64,000 nt of DNA from Beverwykella pulmonaria (GCA_001599595.1 BCHH01000015.1:283716-347715), one strand, 5' to 3'. Positions 45,180-57,286 are shown, counted from the stretch's first letter. Notes: generated from the sequence alone by a model not told the origin. Translations and numbers: made by a program.

Positions 45180-46409
45180 ATGGCGCAACCTTTCAGTTTC
45201 GGATTCTCGGGCGACGACATAGAAGAGGACCCAAATGATACATCAAACCCGCATCATAGCGCTCCGGTTGCAGGAAATGGAGGAAATGCACCTCCACCGA
45301 TTGAGGCTCGGACACATGACTTGGATGAACTAGTATGTAACATATTTGCGATTGTTTAAGACTTCCTTTTCATTGTATCAGGGATTTTTCTCCCTTTTTT
45401 TTTGAGCTACCATTTCCGCTCTTTTAATATCAATCCCATCATCTCACTCACAACCCAAAAGAAACGCCAATCCGTCTAACATCCCCAGCTCTCCAACCTC
45501 CCCTCAAAACTATCCTACAACATTCTCTCCCTAACTTCCCCTCTCTCCCACCACACTCGTCTCCCCCGCCGTGAACTCTTCGACATACGCCTCCAGCTCA
45601 TGTCCGAAGACGACGGGACCTCATCTACCCCACTAACCGGCCTCCTCGCCACCGACCTCACAACCAACATCTACGAGGGCGGCTACAAGACCTGGGAGTG
45701 CTCACTGGACCTCGTGCGCTACCTCCTCGATCGAGGTCCTAGGAAGGACCTGGATGATCTGACGCGCGTGGACCATGTAGTGGAGATGGGAGCGGGCACT
45801 GCCCTGCCGACGGCGCTACTGTGGACGTACGCGCTTAGGAATGAGCTGCGAATGCAGTTCACGGTTATGGATTATAATTTTGATGTACTAAGGTTGGTCA
45901 CGCTGCCGAATTTGCTGCTGGCGTGGGTTGCTACATTGCCCGCGAATGATGCACTATTTGAGCGTGAAGAGGGGAATCCGCTTGCGGACGAGAGCGCAGG
46001 GTCTGGCGATCTGGAGGTTACGCCGCAGCTTATATCCCGGTTCAAAGAAGCACTTGATATTCAAGGTCTCACACTAACCCTCATCTCCGGCTCCTGGACC
46101 CCTGTCCCGCGCCTCCTCTCCCTAGTACCATCCACGCCCGAAATGAACACCTTCATCCTCGCTTCCGAAACAATCTACAGTCCCACCTCGCTCTGTGCAT
46201 TTACCGAAGCGATGGTGGGCTTGATGAAGAGGGTACGGAGCGGGAAGGCTGTTGTCGCGGCGAAGAGAGTGTATTTTGGGGTTGGGGGGAGCGTGGACGG
46301 GTTTCGGGAGGAGGTGAGTAGGCAGGGGGCTGTGGGGTATGAAGTCGAGTTTGAGGGGCTGGAGAGTGGGGGTGTGAGGAGATGTTTGGTGGAGGTGCAG
46401 ATGTGCTGA
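45180..46409 (+). CDS. hpm1: protein-histidine N-methyltransferase, Hpm1/METTL18 type
   Basis: Family 16 (seven-beta-strand) methyltransferase. Yeast Hpm1 methylates a histidine of ribosomal protein Rpl3, and human METTL18 is its counterpart. Exons 45180-45332 and 45489-46409, with a T-rich 156-nt intron, give 357 aa. The N-terminal MAQPFSFGFSGDDIEED resembles the short FSFGF start of Hpm1. GLLATDLTTNIYEGGYKTWECSLDLVRYL is the family signature leading into the SAM-binding motif VVEMGAGTALPTALL (near 148). FTVMDYNF is the acidic strand-2 loop, and ILASETIYSP the post-motif. An internal ~30-residue acidic insert (EREEGNPLADESAG) is variable. The stop is only 174 bp from the stop of the next, convergent gene. 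Confidence 0.9.
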
Positions 46410-46583
46410 GAGACATAGAGGATGGAATAGTAGTGGAGGACATGAAACAGGAGTGCATATGGGGGTATCTAAATGTGCTAAGCCACAGGCTGCAGATAGG
46501 AAATCGGAACGCCATTAACAGTGACCATCCATCGTATCCAGAGTTCAATCGCCGTGAAAATAAAACCACACCTCCACCAGCGG

Positions 46584-48356
46584 TTAGCGCTCCTTCGCAT
46601 ACACCGTCGGCATCTCGCCCGCGCTCACAGGCAACGCCTTCTCTCTTACACCTTCACCCAAGCCCTTCCTCAACGCCTCACGCTCCAGCGTCCGCGCCTC
46701 ACCCTGCACCTTCTTCATCCTATCCACCCCATCATTGATATTATTCAAATGAAATTGTAACCCCATACCATCTCTCCAGCCCAAAACCTCGGGTGCTGCA
46801 ACATCGTCCCTTAGGTTCTCCAACCCGGCTTCGATCTCATGCAGCCGCGTCAGAGTCGCAGAAACATGCATAACGGCGTCGCGGCGGTACTTGTGGACAT
46901 TGTTTAGAAGGGCTAGAGATTTAGCAAAGTCTTTTTTAGCCCCAGCGTTGCCACCGAGTTTGGACCAGATTTGTGAGAGGAGTTTGTCCCGGTCTTTGGA
47001 GACAATGAGATCGTCGCGGTTGGCGATGTCGCCGATGAGGTCGAGGCGACTGTCGAGATGTGCAAGGAGCGCGAGAAGGGATTCAGACGTGCCAATGAGC
47101 CTTTCAATTTCCTCTTTTATATTGCTTACATGGAGTAGGAATTGATCGAAGATTTGTTGTTCCAGTTTTAGAGACGACGAAACGAAGACACTGAGGGGGT
47201 TCACCGAGTCAAGGAATTTGGGGACTAGGCCGTAGGAAGCTTCTTTGTCGGAGAGGCCTTGGACTACCTTTTGTGTCCAAGTGCTCGTGCTGACTAGCCG
47301 ATCCATCGTGTGGTGAATTTTGGAGTTGTACTTGGTAAGAGCGCGGACGGCTTCCCCGGCTGTTTCGATGAAGGAGGAGAGTTCCACATCGAGCTCGTGG
47401 CGAGAAGGGAGGTTGGAGTATCTAACCAAGCTCCGTACGTCTCGGACCATACCTTCGCTTCGCTTCATGTCAGCGGGCAAGGTGGAGGAGTCCTTAGATG
47501 CGTCTAGTATGGATTGAAAGGTGTCCTGAACATTGAACACGCCTTCGAAGTCGGGGTAGGGGACTGGCTGTTCTTGAGTTGAGTACGCACAGAAGTTGAG
47601 CATGTATGAGGACCCAGGGATGAGGCAGAAGGGAGAGAGAGTAGTCTGCAACGCGGTCTTCATCATGCTGGAGGTTCCCGCAATGGCGAAATAGAGCACC
47701 CAAACTACGACGGCCGCGGCGATCAACGGCTTTGCAAAGTCGGCGACAATTGCAAAGATGCCAAGAAAATATCGTAGCAGCGGTAACAATACGTGGGCAC
47801 GGGCGAGGTTGATGTAGTACCATGTGCCCTGGTCATTGTCCTCACCCGGCTCTGTTCGTGGTGGCATCTTCGCAGTTGATGCTCTGAGATTTGCAGTGCG
47901 GGGAGAAGAGTTGACGCCGCGGCCCGCGGAAGGGCCACGGTACTTGCGATTATGCAAGTTGGAGTTGCGTAGTGGAGACCCGTTATAGATAGAATCTGTG
48001 GATTGGTACATGGATGGCATTATAAAGGACGGCTCCATCGATTCACTTCCAGGAGTGGATTGATACGACCGAATCTGAGATCGCGGGCTTGTTGTGGATA
48101 TTTGCGAGTGCCGCGATGCTGTGCGGTTTGCTGGTGTTTTCACCGGTGTATCCTGGGGGGTTCTCGAACGTGCCCGCGTGATTCTGTTTGGCAGAGGGGT
48201 CGCCGTGTCCTGGTGCTCTTCGAAGTCGCTTTCACTCCCATCATGTGAATCCAGTTCCGACGCAGAGTGTACTGAAGCGCCTCCATCAGATTCGTACTCG
48301 GCGTCTCCCCAGGAGTTACTGAGACTGGCACGGTGTCTTCGAGGTCCCGCGCTCAT
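46584..48356 (-). CDS. conserved fungal membrane protein of unknown function
   Basis: A single exon of 590 aa starting at MSAGPRRHRASL (48356); longer in-frame starts give Cys/Phe-rich leaders that look non-coding. Residues 1-190 are Ser/Arg/Thr-rich and disordered. Two close hydrophobic segments follow (VLLPLLRYFLGIFAIVA and LIAAAVVVWVLYFAIAG). The rest is a ~350-residue helical, coiled-coil-prone region (RLIGTSESLLALLAHLDSRL, LALLNNVHKYRRDAVMH). The layout of a basic disordered tail, a hairpin in the membrane and a long coil would suit a nuclear-envelope or ER scaffold, but I do not recognise a named orthologue. It is head-to-head with the mitochondrial ThrRS gene. Confidence 0.8.
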   Translation of the reverse strand: MSAGPRRHRASLSNSWGDAEYESDGGASVHSASELDSHDGSESDFEEHQDTATPLPNRITRARSRTPQDTPVKTPANRTASRHSQISTTSPRSQIRSYQSTPGSESMEPSFIMPSMYQSTDSIYNGSPLRNSNLHNRKYRGPSAGRGVNSSPRTANLRASTAKMPPRTEPGEDNDQGTWYYINLARAHVLLPLLRYFLGIFAIVADFAKPLIAAAVVVWVLYFAIAGTSSMMKTALQTTLSPFCLIPGSSYMLNFCAYSTQEQPVPYPDFEGVFNVQDTFQSILDASKDSSTLPADMKRSEGMVRDVRSLVRYSNLPSRHELDVELSSFIETAGEAVRALTKYNSKIHHTMDRLVSTSTWTQKVVQGLSDKEASYGLVPKFLDSVNPLSVFVSSSLKLEQQIFDQFLLHVSNIKEEIERLIGTSESLLALLAHLDSRLDLIGDIANRDDLIVSKDRDKLLSQIWSKLGGNAGAKKDFAKSLALLNNVHKYRRDAVMHVSATLTRLHEIEAGLENLRDDVAAPEVLGWRDGMGLQFHLNNINDGVDRMKKVQGEARTLEREALRKGLGEGVREKALPVSAGEMPTVYAKER

Positions 48357-48801
48357 GCTGAATAGTGAATACAGCCAAAATGCGATAGAATTGAATTTCG
48401 AGAATAGTAGGGCGGAGAAGAACGCGCATGCATAGAAGGAGCAACGAAAACAAGTTACAGAGTGAGTAGAATGATTCAAAAAGGGGCGGCAGGTTTACGG
48501 AGGAGGCTGGGAATGAACGCTGGTGGTTGCCACCTACTGTGGCATACAGGATCAATCAGGCCGCAGGTGAGAATTACAGGCTAAGGTGCGTGATAGTTCA
48601 AATCAAAGAAGTACTGAAGAGTGACTATCAAACGCAGGAGGATGGAGAATCCATCGCGAGATGGACCAAACGACGTGTGTTGTGAATGCTTGAGACTGCG
48701 TCATCGTGGCAGTGTGGCGGTGGCTGATAATGCCAAGCCGCTAATTCTGCTATGGCAATCTGAGCTCTCACTTGTGAGAATGATGCTCGTCAAATTTCTC
48801 G
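48357..48801. other. divergent promoter region
   Basis: Only ~445 bp separates the starts of the membrane protein (minus) and the mitochondrial ThrRS (plus), so regulatory DNA is probably shared. No gene seen. Confidence 0.5.
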
Positions 48802-50460
48802 ATGCCACCTTTCCACCAGCTTCTCCCCTTCTCGAATGTACTTAGACGCACTCATTTGATACCTAAATATTCGCGCCAACATGCCCAAGCCTTCGCCCGG
48901 AGCTGCTCCTGCTCCACGCCTCAAAAGTTGCAAAGAGGTGTGAACTTTTCCGCCCAAATATCGGACCAGAGTGCACAGCTCAATCCCACAACGTCCAATC
49001 CACCCACGCCTCCAATTGACCACCGAGCCCTTGCGCACACTCACGAAATCTTCATAACATCGCCCTATAGCCCGGGCTCACCTCTGCTCCTCCCCAACGG
49101 CGCATATGTCTTCCAGAAGCTCCAATCGTTCCTCCGCGCGCAATATCCTCAATTCGGATTCCAAGAGGTGATCACACCTACAATATATAAGAAATCACTA
49201 TGGGAGAAGTCGGGCCACTGGGAAAACTATGCGGACGACATGTTCAGCGTACAAGGGCGGGGTGCAACCGGCCAGACGGAGAATGCAGAGGTGGGGCAAA
49301 ATGAGGAGTTTGGATTGAAGCCTATGAACTGCCCAGGCCATTGCCTGCTGTTCAGGGACGAGATCAAAAGCTACAGGGACCTGCCCATAAGATATGCAGA
49401 CTTCAGTGCGCTACATCGAAACGAGATATCTGGGGCGTTAACGGGGCTGACCAGGGTGAGACGGTTCCATCAAGATGACGCACATATATTTTGCCGGCCA
49501 GATCAGATCCTGTCAGAAATCGAACAAACTTTGAGATTCGTCGGCATGGTGTATGACACTTTTGGTCTCGGACCGTACAAATTGCTGCTCTCTACAAGGC
49601 CAAAAGACCACTTCATAGGCACGGTTGAAGAGTGGAACCGCGCGGAGCAGCAGCTCACAACCGCGTTGAACAGCAGCAAACGAGAATGGGCTGTCAATGA
49701 AGGAGATGGTGCTTTCTATGGTCCTAAGATTGACATCATCCTCAAAGACTCGAATGGCAAAGAGCACCAGACAGCCACTATCCAACTCGACTTCCAGCTC
49801 CCTCAACGCTTTGATCTGCAATACCAGGCATCGCCACAAGAGCTAGAATCACTGACCAGGTCACACCAAGATTCAGGGCTAGACCCTGGGAATCGTCGAC
49901 CGGTCATAGTGCACCGTGCCATCTACGGCTCCTTGGAGCGGTTCATGGCCCTTCTTATCGAGCACTATGCCGGTAAATACCCATTATGGCTCTCTCCACG
50001 ACCTGCAATAGTGCTTTCGCTCAATCAAGATCCTGAAATCCTGGACCACGTCGCTTATCTTCAATCTATATTGTCAGGCCTGAACCCCCCTGGAACCTCG
50101 TCTCAGTCCAAACCCACTCATCAAAATGAGCTATCCAAACCGAGACCTCAACCGCTCTCCACGATCCATCTTCCAATCGACATCGATACATCCGCCCGCC
50201 CGCTCGGCAAGAAGATCGCCGATGCGCAAAAGAAGAAGTACAATCACATTATCGTTGTCGGACCTTCAGAGGTGCAGAGTTGTGGCGTGAAAATCGAGGT
50301 TGCGCACCAGCCAAATGAAGTGGCAACGCAAGCTGTTCTTGAAAAGGTACTTGGCAGAAAGTTGAAGGACAGTGATCTCAAGAGAGGAAAAGTTACCACG
50401 ACTATGGGTGTAAGGAATGCGAGGAAGTACTTTGAGGAGCTGGTGGATGGCTTTCTGTGA
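48802..50460 (+). CDS. mst1: mitochondrial threonyl-tRNA synthetase
   Basis: Class II aminoacyl-tRNA synthetase charging mitochondrial tRNA-Thr. A single exon of 552 aa. The N-terminal ~50 residues are Arg/Ser/Gln-rich without acid runs, as in mitochondrial presequences. The catalytic core has GFQEVITPTIYKKSLWEKSG, KPMNCPGHCL, motif 2 RNEISGALTGLTRVRRFHQD, FYGPKIDI, and motif 3 GSLERFMALLIEHYAG. The C-terminal anticodon-binding domain includes HIIVVGPSEV. It lacks the TGS and editing domains of cytosolic ThrRS, as yeast Mst1 does. The start is the first ATG in frame; a nearby upstream ATG is out of frame. Confidence 0.93.
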   Translation: MPPFHQLLPFSNVLRRTHLIPKYSRQHAQAFARSCSCSTPQKLQRGVNFSAQISDQSAQLNPTTSNPPTPPIDHRALAHTHEIFITSPYSPGSPLLLPNGAYVFQKLQSFLRAQYPQFGFQEVITPTIYKKSLWEKSGHWENYADDMFSVQGRGATGQTENAEVGQNEEFGLKPMNCPGHCLLFRDEIKSYRDLPIRYADFSALHRNEISGALTGLTRVRRFHQDDAHIFCRPDQILSEIEQTLRFVGMVYDTFGLGPYKLLLSTRPKDHFIGTVEEWNRAEQQLTTALNSSKREWAVNEGDGAFYGPKIDIILKDSNGKEHQTATIQLDFQLPQRFDLQYQASPQELESLTRSHQDSGLDPGNRRPVIVHRAIYGSLERFMALLIEHYAGKYPLWLSPRPAIVLSLNQDPEILDHVAYLQSILSGLNPPGTSSQSKPTHQNELSKPRPQPLSTIHLPIDIDTSARPLGKKIADAQKKKYNHIIVVGPSEVQSCGVKIEVAHQPNEVATQAVLEKVLGRKLKDSDLKRGKVTTTMGVRNARKYFEELVDGFL

Positions 50461-51266
50461 TTGGACTAGCTTGAAGAGAGTATTAGCAACAAAGATAAGA
50501 TTTAGAGAAGCGCTTAGTTACTGCGCTGTCTAACCTTTATGGGTTAGAGCCATTTCGGTCGATACAATAGATTGGTGAATGAATGGCTAGCGCGAGCCAC
50601 CGCACAGACAGAATTTGTATGGAAAACTAAGGATTTGTAAAGAAGACGCACAGATAGCGCTAGCCATTCATTCATGGAAGGGCCGTGTAGTGGAGTCTTT
50701 CTAAATGTCTCCATGTAAAATACTAGTACTCTCGGGTAGTCTGGGAATATCGTGAGGTGGCAAACTCCTTTCTCTGCTCGAGGTAGATCGTTATTTATAG
50801 GGGTGAAGAAATTCTTTCGTAAAAGAGTTAAGCCTTGCGAGAGCTGGCACTGGACTTAACTGACTCTCAACCTGGTAATCTCTGCCTGGTTCTTTTCACT
50901 GCATGCGGCACCCCGCACCCCCATCCACCTTCAGCTCTCACGCATACATAGACGCAAGTTCACTAGTCATACCAGAATGGATAGAGCCAGCTTCTCGCGA
51001 TACTCGGTGATAGGAGCGGAATTCCAGAGCGAGTGCATGCCAGCCAGCCATGCATGCTCAGCTGCTTCTCAGCCGTTGCAGCTAATCTCGGCTGGATTAA
51101 AGCGTAAACCCTCGTGCCCAGCTTCAGCGTTGTTCATAATTGGGACATTGGCAATTTTCATCTTTGAAAACAGTGTATCCTGGTTGCATTTCAACATATG
51201 TCAAAGGGTATTTGACGCCGCTAAATTCCAGTTTGAATCCATCATTAGATTCCTCTGCTGTTTGCC
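50461..51266. other. intergenic region with a hairpin
   Basis: Between the ThrRS stop and the NACHT gene start. Apart from the inverted repeat listed separately, no gene is supported. A small ORF at 50977-51324 overlaps the NACHT start in another frame and is rejected. Confidence 0.4.
50576..50674. repeat. perfect 18-bp inverted repeat around a 63-bp spacer
   Basis: Arms 50576-50593 (TGAATGAATGGCTAGCGC) and 50657-50674 are exact reverse complements. They lie 115-215 bp after the ThrRS stop codon. This could be a 3'-UTR hairpin, a processing or termination element, or a minimal MITE-like insertion of 99 bp. Only a weak TGG duplication flanks it. Confidence 0.85.
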
Positions 51267-54200
51267 ATGGCGACTCACCGCCCTATCGTTCCGTCACAAA
51301 CCAAGAGTACAGATCTTTGGATGAAAGCAGCCGCCACGCTGAGCGAAGAAGACAAGAAAGTCTTTGAAATTGAAGACCTGAAAGAAGGTAATGTAGCTCA
51401 AGCTGTATTGCAAGCAACTCGAGCGCAGAGGAAAAAATGCGAGGACAAACAGTGGTCGTTCTCCTTTAAAGGAAAACAGATCCTTGTACGAGACGTCTTG
51501 GAAAGCATCATATCGTGGACAGAAAAGTTCAAGCAAGTCGTCGACTTCGCTGTCTCAATGGATGTTACTGGCCACGCGGCGCTTCCATGGGCTTGTGTTA
51601 GGTTTTGCTTAGAGGTGTGTACTAGGTGTCCGTGTTCCTAGTCAAATGTACGGCTAACCGGGCCTAAGATTGCCGGGAAAGACTTTCAGAAATACGGAAG
51701 TATGTTGCTCGGCATGGAATTTGTGGCACGCGAGATCCGATTCTACACCCTATTCGAGGCAGTGTACCTGAAGAAACCGTCAGAGGCTGCAGATCAACTC
51801 GCAAGTACACTTCTGCAAACTTATGGTAGCTTGTTACGATACCTGGCCAAAGCTTACACATATTATAGCAAGCATACCATCGGTATGAATCACGCTATTC
51901 CTCTTTTTCAAGCCGTTGCTAATGTTAAGTGCAGTACGGGTGACGTCAAATCCATTCAGTGAGGATGGAGTAAGCACCATGATGGCCAGCGTGGAAAGTT
52001 TTCGAGGCATCATCGAACAGAACGCGCGCCTGATCGACAAGCAAACCTCAGATGAGGAAATACAAGTGATCAGTCAGGGTCAGTAAGCTTGCTATTCATC
52101 TTCATGAAAAGATCACTGACTTCAACATTATTTAGCTATCAAAGCTTGGACAGAACCGTTGTATTCTATGGCTACGCAGGTCGCGGAGATCAATAATGCG
52201 ACCAAACGGAATCTTGCTGTCTCGGAAGACACCAATGCCACTGTAGGGCACATCTCCGGCGACACTAGAGAGATACTTTCCAGTAAGATTTCCGGGTTCA
52301 ATCCTTGTATGAAACATTGCATGTTCACGCTAACCTTTGCTTAAGTCCTTAAGGCTCCGCCAGCGGTAGACCCTCTAATTATCATTCGAAAATTTCTACA
52401 GCTACCTTCGCCACAGGAGATCAGCAGGGAATATAGGGACAAGACCAAAAAGCTTGTTTCTGGAACAGCGACTTGGATCTTCGAGCAGCAAGCGTTCGAG
52501 AACTGGAATCAAGGCCGGAAACGTCTGCTCACCATTCGAGGAAGCCCAGGCTGTGGAAAGTCTTACTTGTCGACCATGGTGGTAACACATGCTCTCCGAA
52601 ACACTGAAAAACACGTAGCAATCGGACACCATTACTTTCACGACAACGATGAGTCCAAACAATCCATCAAAAAAGCCCTCTGCGCCATGGTATATCAAAT
52701 CGCCGAACAGAACGCACACTTTGCAGAGAGTGCGGCTGCAACCTGTGAGAAGTCTCCAAACTTCTCGGCAGCGACGCTTGCCTCGATATGGTATGACTTT
52801 TTCTCGTCGAATTTCGGTTCCGATTCTGGAGGAAATGCGTGTCTCGTCTTTGATGGGATCGACGAAGCAATGCAAGGAGACATGGTTGAATTGATCAGAC
52901 TACTTCATGAGTCTCTCGCTTCCGACGCCAATATTCAGGTTCTTCTGGTTGGCCGCCCTGAGATGGAAGCTGTTACTTCTCCGTTGGATGATTTCTCTGC
53001 AGGCAACATCGATGTTTCGAGCACACTAAACTACCACGACATTTCACGATTTGTTGACTACAGCTATGACGTGTATCTTTCCAAACACAAGATTCGAGGT
53101 CTGCGGGAGACAGTTACAACTTCACTACGCGAAAAAGCCAACGGCATGTTTCTCTGGGTGGATCTTGTGTGCCAAGAGTTGGCTAAGATTAAAAATGTCA
53201 AGGTGCTGAAACAGCGTTTAGAAAGCATGCCCGCCGGTCTTTCTGCGCTATACGAGAGGATCTTCGCCCGTATGGCAGCCACAGGGTCCGACTTGAAGCC
53301 ACCAGCACAGCTCAAAGAACTCTTCTGTTGCCTGTCTCAATCCAGGGAGCCACCAAGCGTTTTCATTTTAAATCAAGTCATCCAATATGCCACCGAGGAC
53401 TCTGAATTCGATGTCGAATCAGCTATCGCGGAGTCTTGCGCGTCGCTTGTCAGTTGCGAAGAGACAGGGCGGCTGCTTTTTCAGACGAAGATCAACTCAG
53501 AAAAAAATCAAAAGCAGACCCAAAACTCTATTGAAAGTGTCAATGACGGCGGTGGAGACGCTAGCGGGGTAGACGACTCCGACTCGGAGTCCCTACTTGA
53601 TGAAGACGTCGCTCAACGTGAAGAGCAGAACCGCCAGAAAGAGATTCAGGTCAAAGTGCGCCATGCATCGGTTGGAGATTTCTTGAACAGCAAAGGACTG
53701 GAAACATCCTCGGTTTTGTTTAGCGGTAGAGATGCCGCTTTTAACACTGTGAAAATCAGCTTAATGATCATTTGCGAAGGTGCTTCTACTCCGCTTACTA
53801 TTTCGGAGGACCTTTGGCTATATGCAATGGTCAACATCTTCGACCAACTGCAAAATCTCGACAAGAGTGTCATCTCCCCGCAACAGACTGAGTTTCTCAT
53901 CGAAAGATTGTGGCAACTGTTTAACTCAGAACCCCTCGCCAAGTACATTTCGCAACTTCACTCAACACCAACTGGATATCCTCTATACCACAGCTTTTTT
54001 CTTGGATTTAATACAGATTTGGGACATACTAATCGCCAAGCAGTACAGAAATGGATCGAGAAAGCCAACGGCCCCGACATTCACCTAAAGCCAGCAACGC
54101 ACAAATGGGTTGAGAAAATTATCCAAGCACCTTTGCAGCTACTTGTGCCTTTGTCGAAGGTCTGTATTCGTGAATGGCTGCATAGCGACGAAAGTCCCTT

Positions 54201-56160
54201 CGAGTTGTATTGGAGATATCGCTTCGCATGGCTTTGTCTTGTTGCTGTGAGTAATGGAAGATCAACAATTGTAGAACTCCACGTACTGATGAAATTCAAA
54301 AAGACAGACCTCATCCCATCATGCGAGCCCTTCTCCTGGTTCGGGAAATATCCAAGCTTTAAAAGCAGCGATTCGTTCAATTGCTTGGCGGATATAATCG
54401 AAGCAGAGCGTACCGTGGATATGCATTGTCGCATCGCCAAGACTATGGCGTTCACCAGCAAGACGACAATAGCTGAAATGGAATGGAACAAAGCTATCGA
54501 ACTTGCCGAAACTACTGGCGAAGAAGAGAGGCTGAAGGAACTTTATTACCAATTCGTTCTGTCCCTGACGAATATCCGCCTCATGCGTTGTCAGCCTGTG
54601 GTGCTTCAACTCGCTGAGAAATATCTGGCCCTTGACTCATCGAACTACAAGATGCAAGCGTGCCTAGGGCTGGCCCGCTTAAGACATCTCGGCGATAGAA
54701 ACGGTGCTATTGAAGGGTTCCGGACTGCTCTATCGCTAGAGCCTCGAGATCACTCAGTATTGAAAGCATTAATTAATGTCTTATGGGACGAAGGCAATCT
54801 TGAGGGAATTCTAGAACTTTTTGAGAAAGAAGACGCTGAGATTACGAGCGGTCGAATTCGTGCTTGTATCGACAGTGATTACATCCAGGACGTTCTCTTT
54901 CTAGCAGCGAGAGAGACAGGGAAGATAGAGTCCCTGGTGGAATGTTACGAAACCGAAATCGCTCGGCCTTGGACTGAACCGCCAATAAGTAAGGAGGACG
55001 ATCCGCGAAATGAAAGAATCTGGACCGAGGCGGACGAAGCCTTCGGGACTTTCAATCGACAGCAATATTACTCGGTGGGTAGTGCACTTCTTATGTGCCG
55101 ACTAGCCTTTCTCCACCAGCGGTATCGATGGGACTCTCAAGCTGCTCTCCGCTTATGGACGGCCATTTTTCTCGAACAGTCTGAGGTATTCAAACTTGTC
55201 GATATATCGTCTCAGTATTCCATGGACACCCTTCCAATGTTCGTGGGCATGTTCGCTGAACTGCTTTATGAAGATGCGCGGAAGCCCGACGGCTCTGTGG
55301 ATGAAAAATCACTCAGATCACTGGAGAGGCTACGTTACCGGCATGACATGTTCCGCGAGCATGATGGGGATGGAGCGTCTCTCACTAATGAGAGAAATTT
55401 GAACCTTTTCCTCGCTAAGTTATATCGTCAAATTGGAAGAAATGACGAGGCGACGGAGCTACTAAGAGAACAGTTCGAACGAGGGATTGAGATTCTCAAC
55501 GATGATATTGATTGGAATGATGGTCTTGGATGGCATGTTCTCTCAAAGATACTATTTTCTTCCGGCCAGAAAGAGAATGCTACTGTTGCTCAGTTCCTCC
55601 GCCGCTACGTTCGGTACCAGCCAGAAGAGGAAGAAGAAGTGGACGGAAGCCGAGTAGATGAGGAAACAATCAACACTACAGATGGAGAAAAAGAAAAGAC
55701 TGAAGAAATACGACCACTACCCCAAGAAGAAGACGACAAAGAAGTGGACAGTGAAGATACCGACAGTGAAGATACCGACAGCGATGGCTACGATGAAGGG
55801 CCTCTAATCGGAATAGTAGAGCGCGTAGTAGTGTATCAGAAACTCCGATGCTCTATGCTATACGACTGTTCTCAACGTAGGACTCTGACTGAGAAGTCGC
55901 CTTTGTTTGCCTGTATGACTTGTGTTTACGTCCAGTTCTGCGAAGACTGCTATGCGAGGCACACTTCCGCGGCCGGCAACAGCACTGGCACCACGGCGAA
56001 TCAACGATATACAAAAGATAGGAGGCTCATTTCAGTGTGCAGCTCAGGGCATGAACACATCAAAGTCTCTTCCGATGGGTGGAGGCTAAAAGGGGATGTT
56101 ATAACCATTGATGGCAAGGACATATCGCTCAGACCATGGTTAGAAACACTTCATCTCTAG
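51267..56160 (+). CDS. NACHT NLR-like protein, DUF7708-like N-terminus, C-terminal Cys/His cluster
   Basis: STAND-type ATPase of the fungal NLR-like class (self/non-self or incompatibility sensing is the usual proposal). Exons 51267-51614, 51669-51882, 51935-52078, 52136-52282 and 52346-56160 give 1555 aa; introns are 52-63 nt. Residues ~40-300 are helical, with W.FS.KGKQILVRDV and ALPWACVRF as in DUF7708 N-terminal regions. The NACHT core has P-loop RGSPGCGKSYLS near 350 and Walker B CLVFDGIDEA near 449. A winged-helix-like part ends in RHASVGDFL. A long helical, TPR-like region (for example ACLGLARLRHLGDRNGAIEGF) follows, then an acidic DSEDTDSEDT stretch. The end, ~1450-1530, has CSMLYDC, CMTC, FCEDCY and CSSGHEH, a likely zinc-binding cluster. 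All NTPase motifs are intact, so the gene looks functional. Confidence 0.9.
55747..55785 (+). repeat. in-frame 15-bp tandem repeat in the NACHT gene
   Basis: Two perfect copies of GACAGTGAAGATACC (55747-55761, 55762-55776) plus a partial third encode DSEDT units in the acidic linker before the Cys/His cluster. Probably length-variable between strains. Confidence 0.85.
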
Positions 56161-57286
56161 GCCAAGAGTCTCAGAGATGCGAAGAACTTTCTGTACCTCG
56201 CACCACTAAATGTACCATCTACCACAAGAGAAAAATGTTGCGAGTAGTGATGCTCTGGCAAATCCTATTATCCCCATAATGCTTCTGACTGTTGCCAGCT
56301 TGAATGATCACACTTAAGAACAGTCTACACAAAAATAAGCTGCGAGCGACGACACTACAACAATCCCAGAATATATTTATCCTGTTAGTCTCCATACCAA
56401 CAAATGTCGCTGCTTTAAAGAGGTTCTGTTCGTTTAGAACCCCTCCCAATCGGTTCCTGTGGGAAGTGTAGTGACATCGAGTGACTTGATATATATCACG
56501 CACTGTTGGCCATGCGCTGCTCAGGTTGCTTGGATGCTACGGCAACTGCAAAGCAAGCCCTTCGTTGGGCAGCCTTTTCTTCACGACTCATGATGCTGGC
56601 AATGGGGACATGAGGTCATGGTGTCGGCCTGTGGGTCACATGATGAGTCACCTTGATGTTTGCTCATGTGACTCACTTCTAGGTTTGTGTTCACTATCTT
56701 CGCAGGCTCCTAGCGTGCTTGATAAGACTATAGATATTTCTTCGATAGCTCCTCCTCTGTAGAATCAATACAATGATTATCACTCTTTGAATCTACTTCG
56801 TCACATCACGACACATGGCAAGGAGAGCGTGGTGTTGGGTGTGAGAAGAAGGAAAAACAGGAATCAAGTTGTCAAGGTGTCAAGGCGCCAACGTGTGCAA
56901 TGACTCGAGGAAGGGCGAGGAATAGCGGTCTGGTGGTTGAAGATGAAGAGGGAAGTGTGATGGAGGTTGCACAACAGCGCTGGTTGGAATGGGAAAGCGC
57001 GCTTTCCTCACCTTGTACGCAGGAACAAACTCTCAAACCAGGAATATATACAGGTGAAGGAAGTGAGAAGAAGCAATAACATGGTTTAAATGCTTACAGT
57101 AGTGTGAGTTGTTGAGTAGATTACATAGAGATTTTACCTTACTTTGTTTAAGTAAAAGCTATGATGCGTGAGCATGCTCTTCTTGCTAGAGAGTCCCCGT
57201 CCTAGGGAGGGCACCCCTTGAAGTGGTAGTCGCAGTAGTGAAACTCTTAGTCGTTCTACCCCTTAGAACATAACGTAAAATTACAA
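56161..57286. other. convergent intergenic region, 1.1 kb
   Basis: Between the 3' ends of the NACHT and dehydrogenase genes. Small ORFs (for example 56526-56762) are unsupported. No transposon features were recognised. Confidence 0.4.
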
